From the NCBI RefSeq assembly GCF_001552175.1, contig NZ_BCQR01000138.1, positions 1-33,980 on the forward strand: DNA of 33,980 nt, read 5' to 3'. The DNA is from Actinomadura kijaniata NBRC 14229 (GTDB lineage: Bacteria; Actinomycetota; Actinomycetes; Streptosporangiales; Streptosporangiaceae). A program made the position numbers and the translations under genes. Positions 15,196 through 28,993 of the stretch are shown one piece after another. Positions within the stretch are counted from its first letter, which is position 1. The number at the start of each line of letters is the position of its first letter. Below the pieces are notes generated by a model. It ran no database searches. It was not told the origin of the DNA and worked only from the letters and a program-made list of their open reading frames with translations.

Positions 15196-16530
15196 CTGGC
15201 GCGGGTCGCGACGGCCGTCACCGCGATGGTGGCGCTGTCGTTCGTCATCCCGCTGGGCCTGCTGAACGGCCAGCTGTCCCGGGAGCGCGCGCTGACCGCC
15301 GCTGAGCGGCAGACCGCCGCCCTCGTGCCCGTGCTGACGGTGACCGGCGACCCGGCGGCGCTGCGCGACGCGATCGGCTCCATCCCCGCCGGGGCCGCCG
15401 GGCGGCTCGCCCTGCACCTGCCGGACGGCACCGTCCTCGGCACGTCCCGCGCCGCGCCCGCCGACCTGGCCACCGCCTGGCGGCAGAGCCGGTCCTCCAC
15501 CGCGCCCGCGCGCGGCGGAACGGTCCTGCTCGCGCCGGTCCTGCTGGAGGGCAGCCGCCACGTGGTGCTGGAGGCGTACGTGCCCGAGGCGGAGCTGACC
15601 CGGGGCGTCACCAAGTCATGGACGGTCCTGGCGCTGGTCGCGCTGGCGCTGGTGCTGGTCTCGGTGGCGATGGCCGACCGGCTCGCCACCCGGGTGGTGC
15701 GGGCCGCCGACCGGCTCGCCGGGGCCGTGACACGGGTGGCCGACGGCGACCTGTCGGCGCGGGTGCGCCCCGGCGGCCCGGCCGAGCTGCGCGCCGCCGG
15801 GGAGGCGTTCAACCACATGGCCGACCAGCTCGCCCGGCTGCTGGCCGCCGAACGCGAGACCGCCGCCGACCTGTCCCACCGGCTGCGGACGCCGCTCACC
15901 GCGCTGCGCGTCAACCTCGACGGGCTGGCCGACAACCCCGGCGACGGCGGGCGGGTCGCGCAGAGCCGGGAGGCGCTGACCCGGCTGGAGGAGACCGTGG
16001 ACGGGATCATCGAGACCTCCCGCCGCGCCGACGACGCTCCCCCGGTCACCTCCGGCTGCGACGCCGCCGACCTGGCGCGGCGGCGGATGGAGTTCTGGTC
16101 GGCGCTGGCCGACGACCAGGAACGGGAGTGGACGCTGACGCTGCCGGAGGGGCCCGCCCCCGTCCCGGTGCCGGAGGCCGAGCTCGGCGCGGTGATCGAC
16201 GCGCTGCTGGGCAACGTGTTCCGGCACACGCCGCCGGGCACGGCGTTCTCGCTGACCGTGCACCGGGGGCAGCGTTCGACGGGCCTGCTGTTCGGGGACG
16301 CGGGGACCGGGATCCCCGACGCGCCGGCGGCGCTGCGGCGCGGCGCCAGCGGCGCGGGCTCCACCGGGCTCGGGCTGGACATCGCCCGCCGCCTCGCCGA
16401 GTCCACCGGCGGCTCGCTGCGCGTGGACACCTCGCCGCTGGGCGGCGCGCAGATCGAGGTGTGGCTGCGCACCGCCGCGCCCGCGCCGCCGCGCCGGGCG
16501 TCCCGGCGGTCCGCGCGGCGGCGCTCCTGA
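15184..16530 (+). CDS. Sensor histidine kinase, probable partner of the 13936-14610 regulator
   Basis: 448 residues. Membrane segments at about 7-28 and 146-164 enclose an extracytoplasmic domain of about 115 residues. HAMP is at about 165-222. The H-box has His232 in DLSHRLRTPL, with Arg in place of the usual Glu after His; this subgroup is common in actinomycetes. N-box ALLGNVFRHTPPG, G1 GDAGTGIPD and G2 GSTGLGLDIARR are present. ATG 15184 begins in a tandem duplication that also makes a five-codon leader ORF. The C-terminus is an Arg-rich tail. Pairing with the regulator upstream is inferred from strand and proximity. Confidence 0.92.
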   Translation: MRGALARVATAVTAMVALSFVIPLGLLNGQLSRERALTAAERQTAALVPVLTVTGDPAALRDAIGSIPAGAAGRLALHLPDGTVLGTSRAAPADLATAWRQSRSSTAPARGGTVLLAPVLLEGSRHVVLEAYVPEAELTRGVTKSWTVLALVALALVLVSVAMADRLATRVVRAADRLAGAVTRVADGDLSARVRPGGPAELRAAGEAFNHMADQLARLLAAERETAADLSHRLRTPLTALRVNLDGLADNPGDGGRVAQSREALTRLEETVDGIIETSRRADDAPPVTSGCDAADLARRRMEFWSALADDQEREWTLTLPEGPAPVPVPEAELGAVIDALLGNVFRHTPPGTAFSLTVHRGQRSTGLLFGDAGTGIPDAPAALRRGASGAGSTGLGLDIARRLAESTGGSLRVDTSPLGGAQIEVWLRTAAPAPPRRASRRSARRRS

Positions 16531-16851
16531 CGGGGTCCTGATGGTTCGCCAAGGGGACCCTTAAGAGCTCTTGAAGAGATCGTTCCGGGCGGCCCTTCCG
16601 GCGTAACGTCACGGTCATCCCGGCGACGGCCCCGCGTCCCCCTCACGCGCCCCCGGGATTCGGGGCCGCCGTCCGGTCCGCGTCCGGCTTCAGGAGCCGC
16701 CGGAGAAGCAGGACCGGAAAGCCGCTTTTGTTATTCACGTGATTTCGGACGTCGTTCATCCGCTACGACAATGACTTTCCCGGCGAGAGCGGCATCAGGC
16801 GCCACTCGGGGGATGATCGACCCGGAAACCGCCGCGCCATGTGACACATTC
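16531..16851. other. Intergenic region between convergent kinase and CCR genes
   Basis: The region starts with a modest hairpin (GGGTCC 16533-16538 / GGACCC 16555-16560, followed by TT) that may end the kinase transcript. A perfect AAGAGCTCTT palindrome follows. An 11-bp ATGTGACACAT dyad lies at 16839-16849. I see no supported gene; the open frames here lack coding bias and ribosome-binding sites. Confidence 0.5.
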
Positions 16852-16885
16852 CCGGCACGGCCGGCGGTCGCCGGCCCCGTGCCGG
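16852..16885. terminator. Strong hairpin terminator after the PKS-CCR operon
   Basis: Outer stem CCGGCACGG/CCGTGCCGG plus inner CCGGCG/CGCCGG gives 15 base pairs with a 2-nt bulge and a 2-nt loop. It sits about 40 bp beyond the CCR stop on the minus strand, opposite the end of the kinase. No T-tract is present, which is usual for high-GC actinomycetes. Confidence 0.68.
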
Positions 16886-16922
16886 CGGAGGGGCGGTCAC
16901 GGGGCCGGGGCGCGGGCGGTCC

Positions 16923-18248
16923 TCAGCGGCGGTACAGGTTCAGCTTCTCCTCGCCGATGCGCTCGCGCATCGCCGGGTCCTCGACGCCCTGGCCCTCCCC
17001 GGTCGCGCCGCACAGGACCGCGACCTTGCCGACGTGCTGGTTGGTCTGGACGGCGCGGGTCGCCTCGCCCGCCTCGTCCAGCGGGAACACCGCCGACAGC
17101 GTCGGGTGCAGCATCCCCAGGGAGAACAGGCGGTTGGTCTCCACGGCCTCGTGGTAGTTGAAGCCGTGCGAGCCGACGATGCTCTTCAGCCGCATCCACA
17201 GGAAGCGGTTGTCGTACTCGTGGCGGTAACCGGTGGAGGAGCCGCAGGTGACGATCTTCCCGCCGCGCTTGGCGACGTACACCGACGCGCCGAACGTCTC
17301 CCGGCCCAGGTACTCGAAGACGATGCCGGGGTCCTCGCCGACCAGGTTGCGGATCGCCTCGCCCAGGATGCGGCCCGCCTTGGGGTTGCGCAGGCCCTGC
17401 TCGCCGAGCGGCAGCTCGTTGCGGTTGATGATGTGCTCGCAGCCCTGGGCGCGGACGATCTCGGCCTTCTCCTCCGAGGACACCACGGCCACGGGGATGC
17501 CGCCGCCGTTCCTGACCAGCTGGGTGGCGAACGAGCCGAGCCCGCCGGTCGCGCCCCAGATCAGCACGACGTCGCCCTGCTTCATGCGCGCGCCGTGCGA
17601 GCCGACCAGCATCCGGTAGGCGGTGGCGGCGCACAGGGTGTTGGAGCCCGCCTCCTCCCACGTCAGGTGCCGGGGCTTGCGGATGAGCTGGTTGGCCTTG
17701 ACGACGCAGTACTCGCCGAGCGAGCCGAAGTTGGTCTCGAAGCCCCAGGCGAGCTGGGTCTCGCTCATCATGCCGTCGTCGTAGGAGCCGTGGTCCTCCT
17801 CGTCCACGTAGGCCGGGGAGATGACGACGCGGTCGCCGACCTTCCAGTGCCGCACGCCCGCGCCGGTGCGCACCACCACGCCCGAGCCGTCGGAGCCCAG
17901 GATGTGGTACGGCAGGTCGTGGCGGGCCCCGTGCCAGCCCTGGCGGCCGAACTTCTCCAGGAACGCGAACGTCGGCACCGGCTCGAAGATCGCCGACCAG
18001 ACGGTGTTGTAGTTGATCGCCGCCGACATCACCGCGACCACGCACTCGTCGGGGGCGATCTCGGGCATCTCGACCTCGCCGACGTGCAGCGACCGCCGCA
18101 CGTCCTTGTCGGTCTGCCCCTCGAAGATGCCCACCTCGTCCTTGCGGGTGAACGCGGCGCGGAACCGGGTGGGCAGGTCGATGTCCAGCAGTTCCTGCCC
18201 GGCGGCTCCGTTGCGGACGGCGTCGAGCAGGGCGTCGGGCTGGGCCAT
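16923..18248 (-). CDS. ccr: Crotonyl-CoA carboxylase/reductase-type enzyme (2-carboxyacyl-CoA extender supply)
   Basis: 441 residues, medium-chain dehydrogenase fold. It reductively carboxylates a 2-enoyl-CoA with NADPH and CO2 to an alkylmalonyl-CoA. Residues matching the CO2-binding set known from the Kitasatospora enzyme are present: Asn81 (AINYN), Phe170-Glu171 (WGFETNFG) and the His of VGSH (361). The NADPH site is WGATGGLGSFA (about 231-241). From memory, canonical CCRs read GSHFANY where this one has GSHGFNY, and the loop around 280-300 is shorter, so the acyl pocket may differ. The gene follows the PKS by 39 bp in one operon, with GGAGGAG before the ATG, and presumably makes its extender unit. 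Crotonyl-CoA is the default substrate, but a longer enoyl-CoA is possible. Confidence 0.9.
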   Translation of the reverse strand: MAQPDALLDAVRNGAAGQELLDIDLPTRFRAAFTRKDEVGIFEGQTDKDVRRSLHVGEVEMPEIAPDECVVAVMSAAINYNTVWSAIFEPVPTFAFLEKFGRQGWHGARHDLPYHILGSDGSGVVVRTGAGVRHWKVGDRVVISPAYVDEEDHGSYDDGMMSETQLAWGFETNFGSLGEYCVVKANQLIRKPRHLTWEEAGSNTLCAATAYRMLVGSHGARMKQGDVVLIWGATGGLGSFATQLVRNGGGIPVAVVSSEEKAEIVRAQGCEHIINRNELPLGEQGLRNPKAGRILGEAIRNLVGEDPGIVFEYLGRETFGASVYVAKRGGKIVTCGSSTGYRHEYDNRFLWMRLKSIVGSHGFNYHEAVETNRLFSLGMLHPTLSAVFPLDEAGEATRAVQTNQHVGKVAVLCGATGEGQGVEDPAMRERIGEEKLNLYRR

Positions 18249-18287
18249 GGGGGGTCTCCTCCGTGGGGGACGTCGGTGGGCGGCCCG

Positions 18288-24779
<6,492 letters not shown>

Positions 24780-24886
24780 GCGCGGGGGTCCCCCAATGAC
24801 ACTGGGATCGTTCAGAGGCGAGAGCCCACAATGTCCCATTTCGCCCGTCTCACGATGCGCATCCAGACCACTTTTCTCGGGCGCCA

Positions 24887-24906
24887 CTTGTCACGGTGAT
24901 GACAAG
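24887..24906. promoter_or_regulatory. Palindromic operator (copy A) upstream of the PKS operon
   Basis: Core TTGTCACGGTGATGACAA (24888-24905) with perfect arms CTTGTCA/TGACAAG. It lies about 110 bp upstream of the PKS start and about 160 bp upstream of the MFS start, in their divergent gap. A near-identical site lies upstream of the FAAL gene (33735-33752; 15 of 18 bases equal, all differences in the centre). Confidence 0.6.
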
Positions 24907-25065
24907 ACTCCGTGGCGGCCAATGTGGCCTGATGGGATAGTCGGGACGCCCGGAGCGCACAAGGAGACGGGTGACGGGACGTCGACGAACCGTAACAGGA
25001 TTACCTCACGTCTATAGGGGGAAGCGGCGGAATTCCCCGTTCGGGACGCCGCCGCGCAGGAGCAC

Positions 25066-26667
25066 TTGACCCGGGGCCGATTCCGCTGGGCGCTGGCCGT
25101 GGTCGCCATCGCCGCATTCATGATCACCATGGACAACACGGTGGTCGCCAACGCGCTGCCGAAGATCAAGAGCGATCTCGGCATGTCCAAGAGCGCGCAG
25201 GAATGGGTCGGCATGGGGTACATCCTGATGTTCTCCTGCCTGCTGATCGCCGGCGGGCGGCTCACCGACATCTACGGCTGCCGCGTCATGTTCGTCACCG
25301 GGATGACGGTGTTCACGGCGGCGTCGGCGGTGTGCGGCCTGGCGGGCGAGGAGTCGGTCCTGATCCTCGGCCGGATCGTGCAGGGCGCGGGCGCGGCGAT
25401 GGCGCTGCCCTCCACCAGCGTCATGACCAACGTGGGGCGGACCGACCGGGAACGGTCGCTGGGCTCCATCGTCTGGATCATCGCGGCGGGCGGCGCGACC
25501 GCGCTCGGCCCCGCCATCGGCGGCGTGATCGTCGAGCACTGGCACTGGGGCTGGATCTTCCTGATCAACATCCCGGTCGGGATCGGCGTCATCGCGCTCG
25601 GCCTGGCGGTGCTGACCGGCCACAGCGAGAACCGCTCGGCCCGGGTGGACCTGCCCGGCGCGCTGATCTCGGCGACGTTCCTGTTCGCGCTGATCTACGC
25701 GCTGGAGGCCGGGCACGGCCGGTGGACCGACCCGCCGGTGCTGGCGGTGTTCGCGCTGGCCGGGATCGCCCTGGTGTGCTTCGTGCTGGTGGAGTCCTGG
25801 GCCCCCGACCCCATGATCAGCCTGCGGTTCTTCCGCAACCGGGTGTTCACCGGCGGGCTGGCGACGCAGATGCTGCACGGCATCGGCTTCAACGGGATGG
25901 TCTTCTACGCGGCGACGTTCCTGCAGACGTTCCTGATGTTCAACCCGGGCAAGGCGGGCCTGGTGCTGCTGCCGTCGGCGATCGTGGTGATGGCGGTGAC
26001 GCCGGTCGCGTTCTGGGCCGCCGCCGCGTTCGGGCCCCGGCTCACCATCGGCGGCGGGATGGCGCTGATGGCGGGCGGCATGGCGCTGTTCTCCCAGCTC
26101 CGGCGGGACGACGGCTTCCTGGACCTGATGCCGGGCGTGCTGGTCGTCGGGCTCGGGGCCGCGCTGTGCATGCCGATCGTGATGTACGTGCTGAAGGCCG
26201 TGCCCGAGGACCAGACGGGCGTCGCCAGCGGGATCATGAACGTGATCCGGGAGGCGTCGGGGGCGTTCGGCATCGCGATCGTCGGCCTGCTGATCCACGA
26301 CATCCCCGGTCCGGGCGCGTCGGCGGCGGAGCTGGAGACCTTCCGCGGCGGCACGGCGGCCGGGCTGCTGCTGGGGGCGGCGCTGGTACTGGTCGGGGGT
26401 GTGATCAGCGGGGTGACGCTGCCCAGCCGGAACGGCTGGTCCGGTCCCAAGCACAACCGGCGGCGCCCCGTCCCGGACCTCGCCCCCGCCGCGCCGCGCG
26501 CCTCCGGAACGGCGCTCGCCGCGCCGCGCGTCACTCCCTGGAACGGCCTGCCGGTGGTGCGCGAGCAGTGGCCGCCCCCGCCGCCGAAGGGCTGGTACCG
26601 CCCCTACGTGCCCGAGGACGCCCCGCCCGCGTCCCCGCGGCCCGCCCCCCGTCACGACGCCTGGTGA
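25066..26667 (+). CDS. MFS transporter, 14-helix DHA2 (EmrB/QacA-like) family
   Basis: 533 residues. TTG 25066 is the only in-frame start after a stop at 25015 that keeps the first helix; AGGAG at 25058-25062 is close by. The first helix has the DHA2 motif MDNTVVANALP, motif A appears as GGRLTDIYGCR, and motif C as GPAIGGVIVEHWHWGWIFLIN. About fourteen hydrophobic segments run to residue 460. A Pro-rich cytoplasmic tail follows (about 465-533; PPPPPKGWYRPYVP). The family exports drugs or lipophilic products with protons. It is divergent from the PKS and only 7 bp from the glycosyltransferase, so it may export a glycosylated product or intermediate. Confidence 0.92.
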   Translation: MTRGRFRWALAVVAIAAFMITMDNTVVANALPKIKSDLGMSKSAQEWVGMGYILMFSCLLIAGGRLTDIYGCRVMFVTGMTVFTAASAVCGLAGEESVLILGRIVQGAGAAMALPSTSVMTNVGRTDRERSLGSIVWIIAAGGATALGPAIGGVIVEHWHWGWIFLINIPVGIGVIALGLAVLTGHSENRSARVDLPGALISATFLFALIYALEAGHGRWTDPPVLAVFALAGIALVCFVLVESWAPDPMISLRFFRNRVFTGGLATQMLHGIGFNGMVFYAATFLQTFLMFNPGKAGLVLLPSAIVVMAVTPVAFWAAAAFGPRLTIGGGMALMAGGMALFSQLRRDDGFLDLMPGVLVVGLGAALCMPIVMYVLKAVPEDQTGVASGIMNVIREASGAFGIAIVGLLIHDIPGPGASAAELETFRGGTAAGLLLGAALVLVGGVISGVTLPSRNGWSGPKHNRRRPVPDLAPAAPRASGTALAAPRVTPWNGLPVVREQWPPPPPKGWYRPYVPEDAPPASPRPAPRHDAW

Positions 26668-26674
26668 GGTGCCC

Positions 26675-27916
26675 ATGACCCGTACGATCGTGATCTTCGC
26701 CGCCGGTTCGCGCGGCGACATCCAGCCGTGCGCGGCGCTGGGACGCGCGCTGCGCGAGCGCGGCGACCGGGTGCGGCTGGTGGCGAGCGCGCGCTACGCC
26801 CCGCTGGCGCACCGGGCGGGCCTGGAGCTGGCCCCCCTGACCGCCGACCCGGCCGAGATCATGAACTCCCCCGAGGGGCAGCGGCTGCTGTCCAGCGGCC
26901 GGAACCCGGTGCGGTTCCTGACGGGCTTCCGGCGCATCCTGGGGCCGCTGGCCGAACGCCTGCTGGCCGAGTGCCTGGACGCGTGCAAGGGCGCCGACCT
27001 GATCCTCGGCCCCACGCTGGGCCTGCTGCCCGTGCACATCGGCGAGCACCTGGGCGTGCCCTGGGCGCTGATCCACTTCCAGCCGAGCCAGCCGACGGGG
27101 GCGTTCCCGCACCCGTTCGTCCCCCGGATCCCCGCGCTGGGCCCCTGGGCGAACCGCGCGACCTACGCCGCCGTGGAACAGCTCACCTGGCAGCTCTCCC
27201 GCCCGTTCCTCAACCCGTGGCGGACCGGCCCGCTGGGGCTGCGCCGGGCCCCCCTCCGCGGCCTGGCGCGCGAGGTCCAGCGCACCGGCCCGGTCCTGGC
27301 GTGCTTCAGCGAGGCGGTGGTCCCCCGCCCGCGCGACTGGGGTTCGAACGTCAACCTGACCGGCTACTGGTTCCTGGACGAGCCCGGCTGGGAGCCGCCG
27401 GACGGCCTGGCGGCGTTCCTGGAGGCCGGGCCGCCCCCGGTGTACGTGGGCTTCGGCAGCATGGTCCCCCGGGACGCCCGCGGCACGGACCGGACGGTCC
27501 GCGCGGCGCTCCGCGCGGCGGGCGTCCGGGGCGTCGTCCAGGGCGACCCGGCGACGTCCGACGACGACGTCCTGGCGGTGAACGACGTCCCGCACTCGTG
27601 GCTGTTCCCGCGCATGGCGGCGGTGGTGCACCACGGCGGGGCGGGCACGACGGCGGCGGGCCTGCGCGCGGGCGTCCCGACGGTCGTCTGCCCGTTCTTC
27701 GGGGACCAGCCGTACTGGGGCGACCGCGTCCACGCGCTGGGGGCGGGGCCGGAGCCGCTGCCGTTCCGGAAGCTGACCGTCCCGCTGCTGGCGGCCCGCG
27801 TCCGCCGGGCGACGAACGACGCGGGGCTCGCCGACGGCGCCCGCGCCGTGAGCGACCGCCTCCACGCCGAGGACGGCGTGGCCCGCGCCGCCGAGGTCCT
27901 GGACACCCTCCGCTGA
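26675..27916 (+). CDS. GT1/GT28-type glycosyltransferase of lipid or polyketide acceptor
   Basis: 413 residues, two Rossmann-like halves (GT-B). The N-terminal motif is FAAGSRGDIQPCAALGRAL (8-26), as in sterol glucosyltransferases and in mycobacterial glycopeptidolipid and phenolic-glycolipid rhamnosyltransferases. The C-terminal nucleotide-sugar motif is HHGGAGTTAAGLRAGVP, continuing PFFGDQPYWG (about 318-344). ATG 26675 was chosen over the GTG two codons earlier because GAGGTG lies just upstream. It follows the MFS gene in one operon. The sugar donor and acceptor cannot be read from sequence; the product of the neighbouring PKS is the natural acceptor candidate. Confidence 0.9.
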   Translation: MTRTIVIFAAGSRGDIQPCAALGRALRERGDRVRLVASARYAPLAHRAGLELAPLTADPAEIMNSPEGQRLLSSGRNPVRFLTGFRRILGPLAERLLAECLDACKGADLILGPTLGLLPVHIGEHLGVPWALIHFQPSQPTGAFPHPFVPRIPALGPWANRATYAAVEQLTWQLSRPFLNPWRTGPLGLRRAPLRGLAREVQRTGPVLACFSEAVVPRPRDWGSNVNLTGYWFLDEPGWEPPDGLAAFLEAGPPPVYVGFGSMVPRDARGTDRTVRAALRAAGVRGVVQGDPATSDDDVLAVNDVPHSWLFPRMAAVVHHGGAGTTAAGLRAGVPTVVCPFFGDQPYWGDRVHALGAGPEPLPFRKLTVPLLAARVRRATNDAGLADGARAVSDRLHAEDGVARAAEVLDTLR

Positions 27917-27919
27917 GCG

Positions 27920-27956
27920 CCGACGCCCCGGCCCGCGTGGCGGGCCGGGGCGTCGG
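27920..27956. terminator. Bidirectional terminator between glycosyltransferase and antigen-85-like genes
   Basis: A perfect 17-bp stem (27920-27936 with 27940-27956) closes a 3-nt GTG loop. It lies in the 48-bp gap between two convergent stop codons. On the plus strand it is followed by a G-run. Confidence 0.85.
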
Positions 27957-27964
27957 GGGGTGGG

Positions 27965-28993
27965 TCAGACGCGCTTGGCGCCCAGGGTCTTCATGATCTG
28001 GGGCCAGGCGGTGTGCATCTCACGCTGCCAGTACGGCCAGGAGTGGCTGCCCGGACCGTAGATGTGGGACGTGACGGAGACCTTCTGGCGCTTGGCCTCC
28101 TCGACGAACGCCTTCACCGTCGGGCCGATGGCGCGCTCGCTCAGGTAGCCGATGTCCCACGGGGCCTTGCCGGGCTTGTCGAACGGGCCGGCCTCACCCG
28201 TGGTGCCCGAGGAGACGTACAGCTTCGTGCCGCGCATGCGGGGCAGGAGCTTGATCGGGTCGTGGGCGTCCCAGTTGGCCTTGTGGATCCAGGGCACGCC
28301 CCAGATGTTGTAGGGGTCCTGGCCGCTGCGCATGTTGGTGTACATGAGCAGCGTGGGGATGCCCGGGTGGCTCATCGACAGCACGCCGCTGAAGCAGGAC
28401 GCGTGCCGGAACATGCCCGGGTGGCGTCCCGCGTAGGTGCAGGCCCCCTGGCCGCCGGAGGACAGGCCCATGACGGCGCGGGAGCCGCCCGCACCGTAGT
28501 TGCGCTCCATCAGCTGGCGGACCTCCTGGACGTGGAAGTCCTCCCACTTGGGGGTGCCGCCCTTGCCGCCGTTGAACCAGTTGGTGTACGAGCCGTTGCG
28601 GCCCTCGGGCATCACGACGATGACGCCCCACCTGCGGGCGACCTGCTCGATGTCGGTGCTGCGGGTCCAGGAGATGTAGCGGTCGTTGCCGCCGTGGAGG
28701 GCGTACACGACCGGCCAGGTCTTCTTGGAGCCGAACTTCCAGCCCTTGGGCAGCAGGACACGCACGTTCTCCTTCGCGCCGCCGAGGGAGGGCGACTGCA
28801 CCGTGAAGTCGAAGGAGGTCTTGCCCTTGTTCAGCCACTTGTAGCTGACGATCTTCGCGCCGGAGTCGGCCTTCCTGAAGCTCGCGGCCTGCGCCGGGGC
28901 CACGCTCAGCGGGAGCACGCCCGCCCCGGCGACCGCGGCGGCCGTGACGGCCGCCGTCCGCCGTGCGAACCGGCGGCGTGACTCAGTTGACAT
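27965..28993 (-). CDS. Secreted antigen-85/mycolyltransferase-like esterase
   Basis: 342 residues from ATG 28993, which follows GGAGGAG and overlaps the MmpL stop by 11 bp. The Arg-rich start (STESRRRFARR), hydrophobic core and AQA cleavage motif at about 35-37 give a Sec or Tat export signal. Alpha/beta-hydrolase: nucleophile Ser178 in GLSSGG and catalytic His317 in GSHSWPYW, the latter closely matching the HSW(E)YW motif of Ag85; the acid is probably Glu267 in TTGEAG. Ag85 enzymes transfer mycolates between trehalose and arabinogalactan outside the membrane. With FAAL and MmpL in one operon, transacylation of the exported lipid is the likely job; simple esterase activity is the alternative. 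Confidence 0.9.
   Translation of the reverse strand: MSTESRRRFARRTAAVTAAAVAGAGVLPLSVAPAQAASFRKADSGAKIVSYKWLNKGKTSFDFTVQSPSLGGAKENVRVLLPKGWKFGSKKTWPVVYALHGGNDRYISWTRSTDIEQVARRWGVIVVMPEGRNGSYTNWFNGGKGGTPKWEDFHVQEVRQLMERNYGAGGSRAVMGLSSGGQGACTYAGRHPGMFRHASCFSGVLSMSHPGIPTLLMYTNMRSGQDPYNIWGVPWIHKANWDAHDPIKLLPRMRGTKLYVSSGTTGEAGPFDKPGKAPWDIGYLSERAIGPTVKAFVEEAKRQKVSVTSHIYGPGSHSWPYWQREMHTAWPQIMKTLGAKRV

Noticed and set aside
16839..16849. ATGTGACACAT dyad as a third copy of the lipid-operon operator
   Set aside because: Only GTGACA is shared, the arms are 5 bp, and it lies downstream of the operon next to the terminator.
16771..17157. Plus-strand frame in the kinase-CCR gap
   Set aside because: It runs across the strong terminator hairpin and into the CCR 3' end, with no recognisable domain and no convincing start.
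24784..24794. GGGGGTCCCCC palindrome before the PKS start
   Set aside because: With a one-base centre it cannot form a hairpin, and the G-run on the minus strand is adequately explained as the weak PKS ribosome-binding site.
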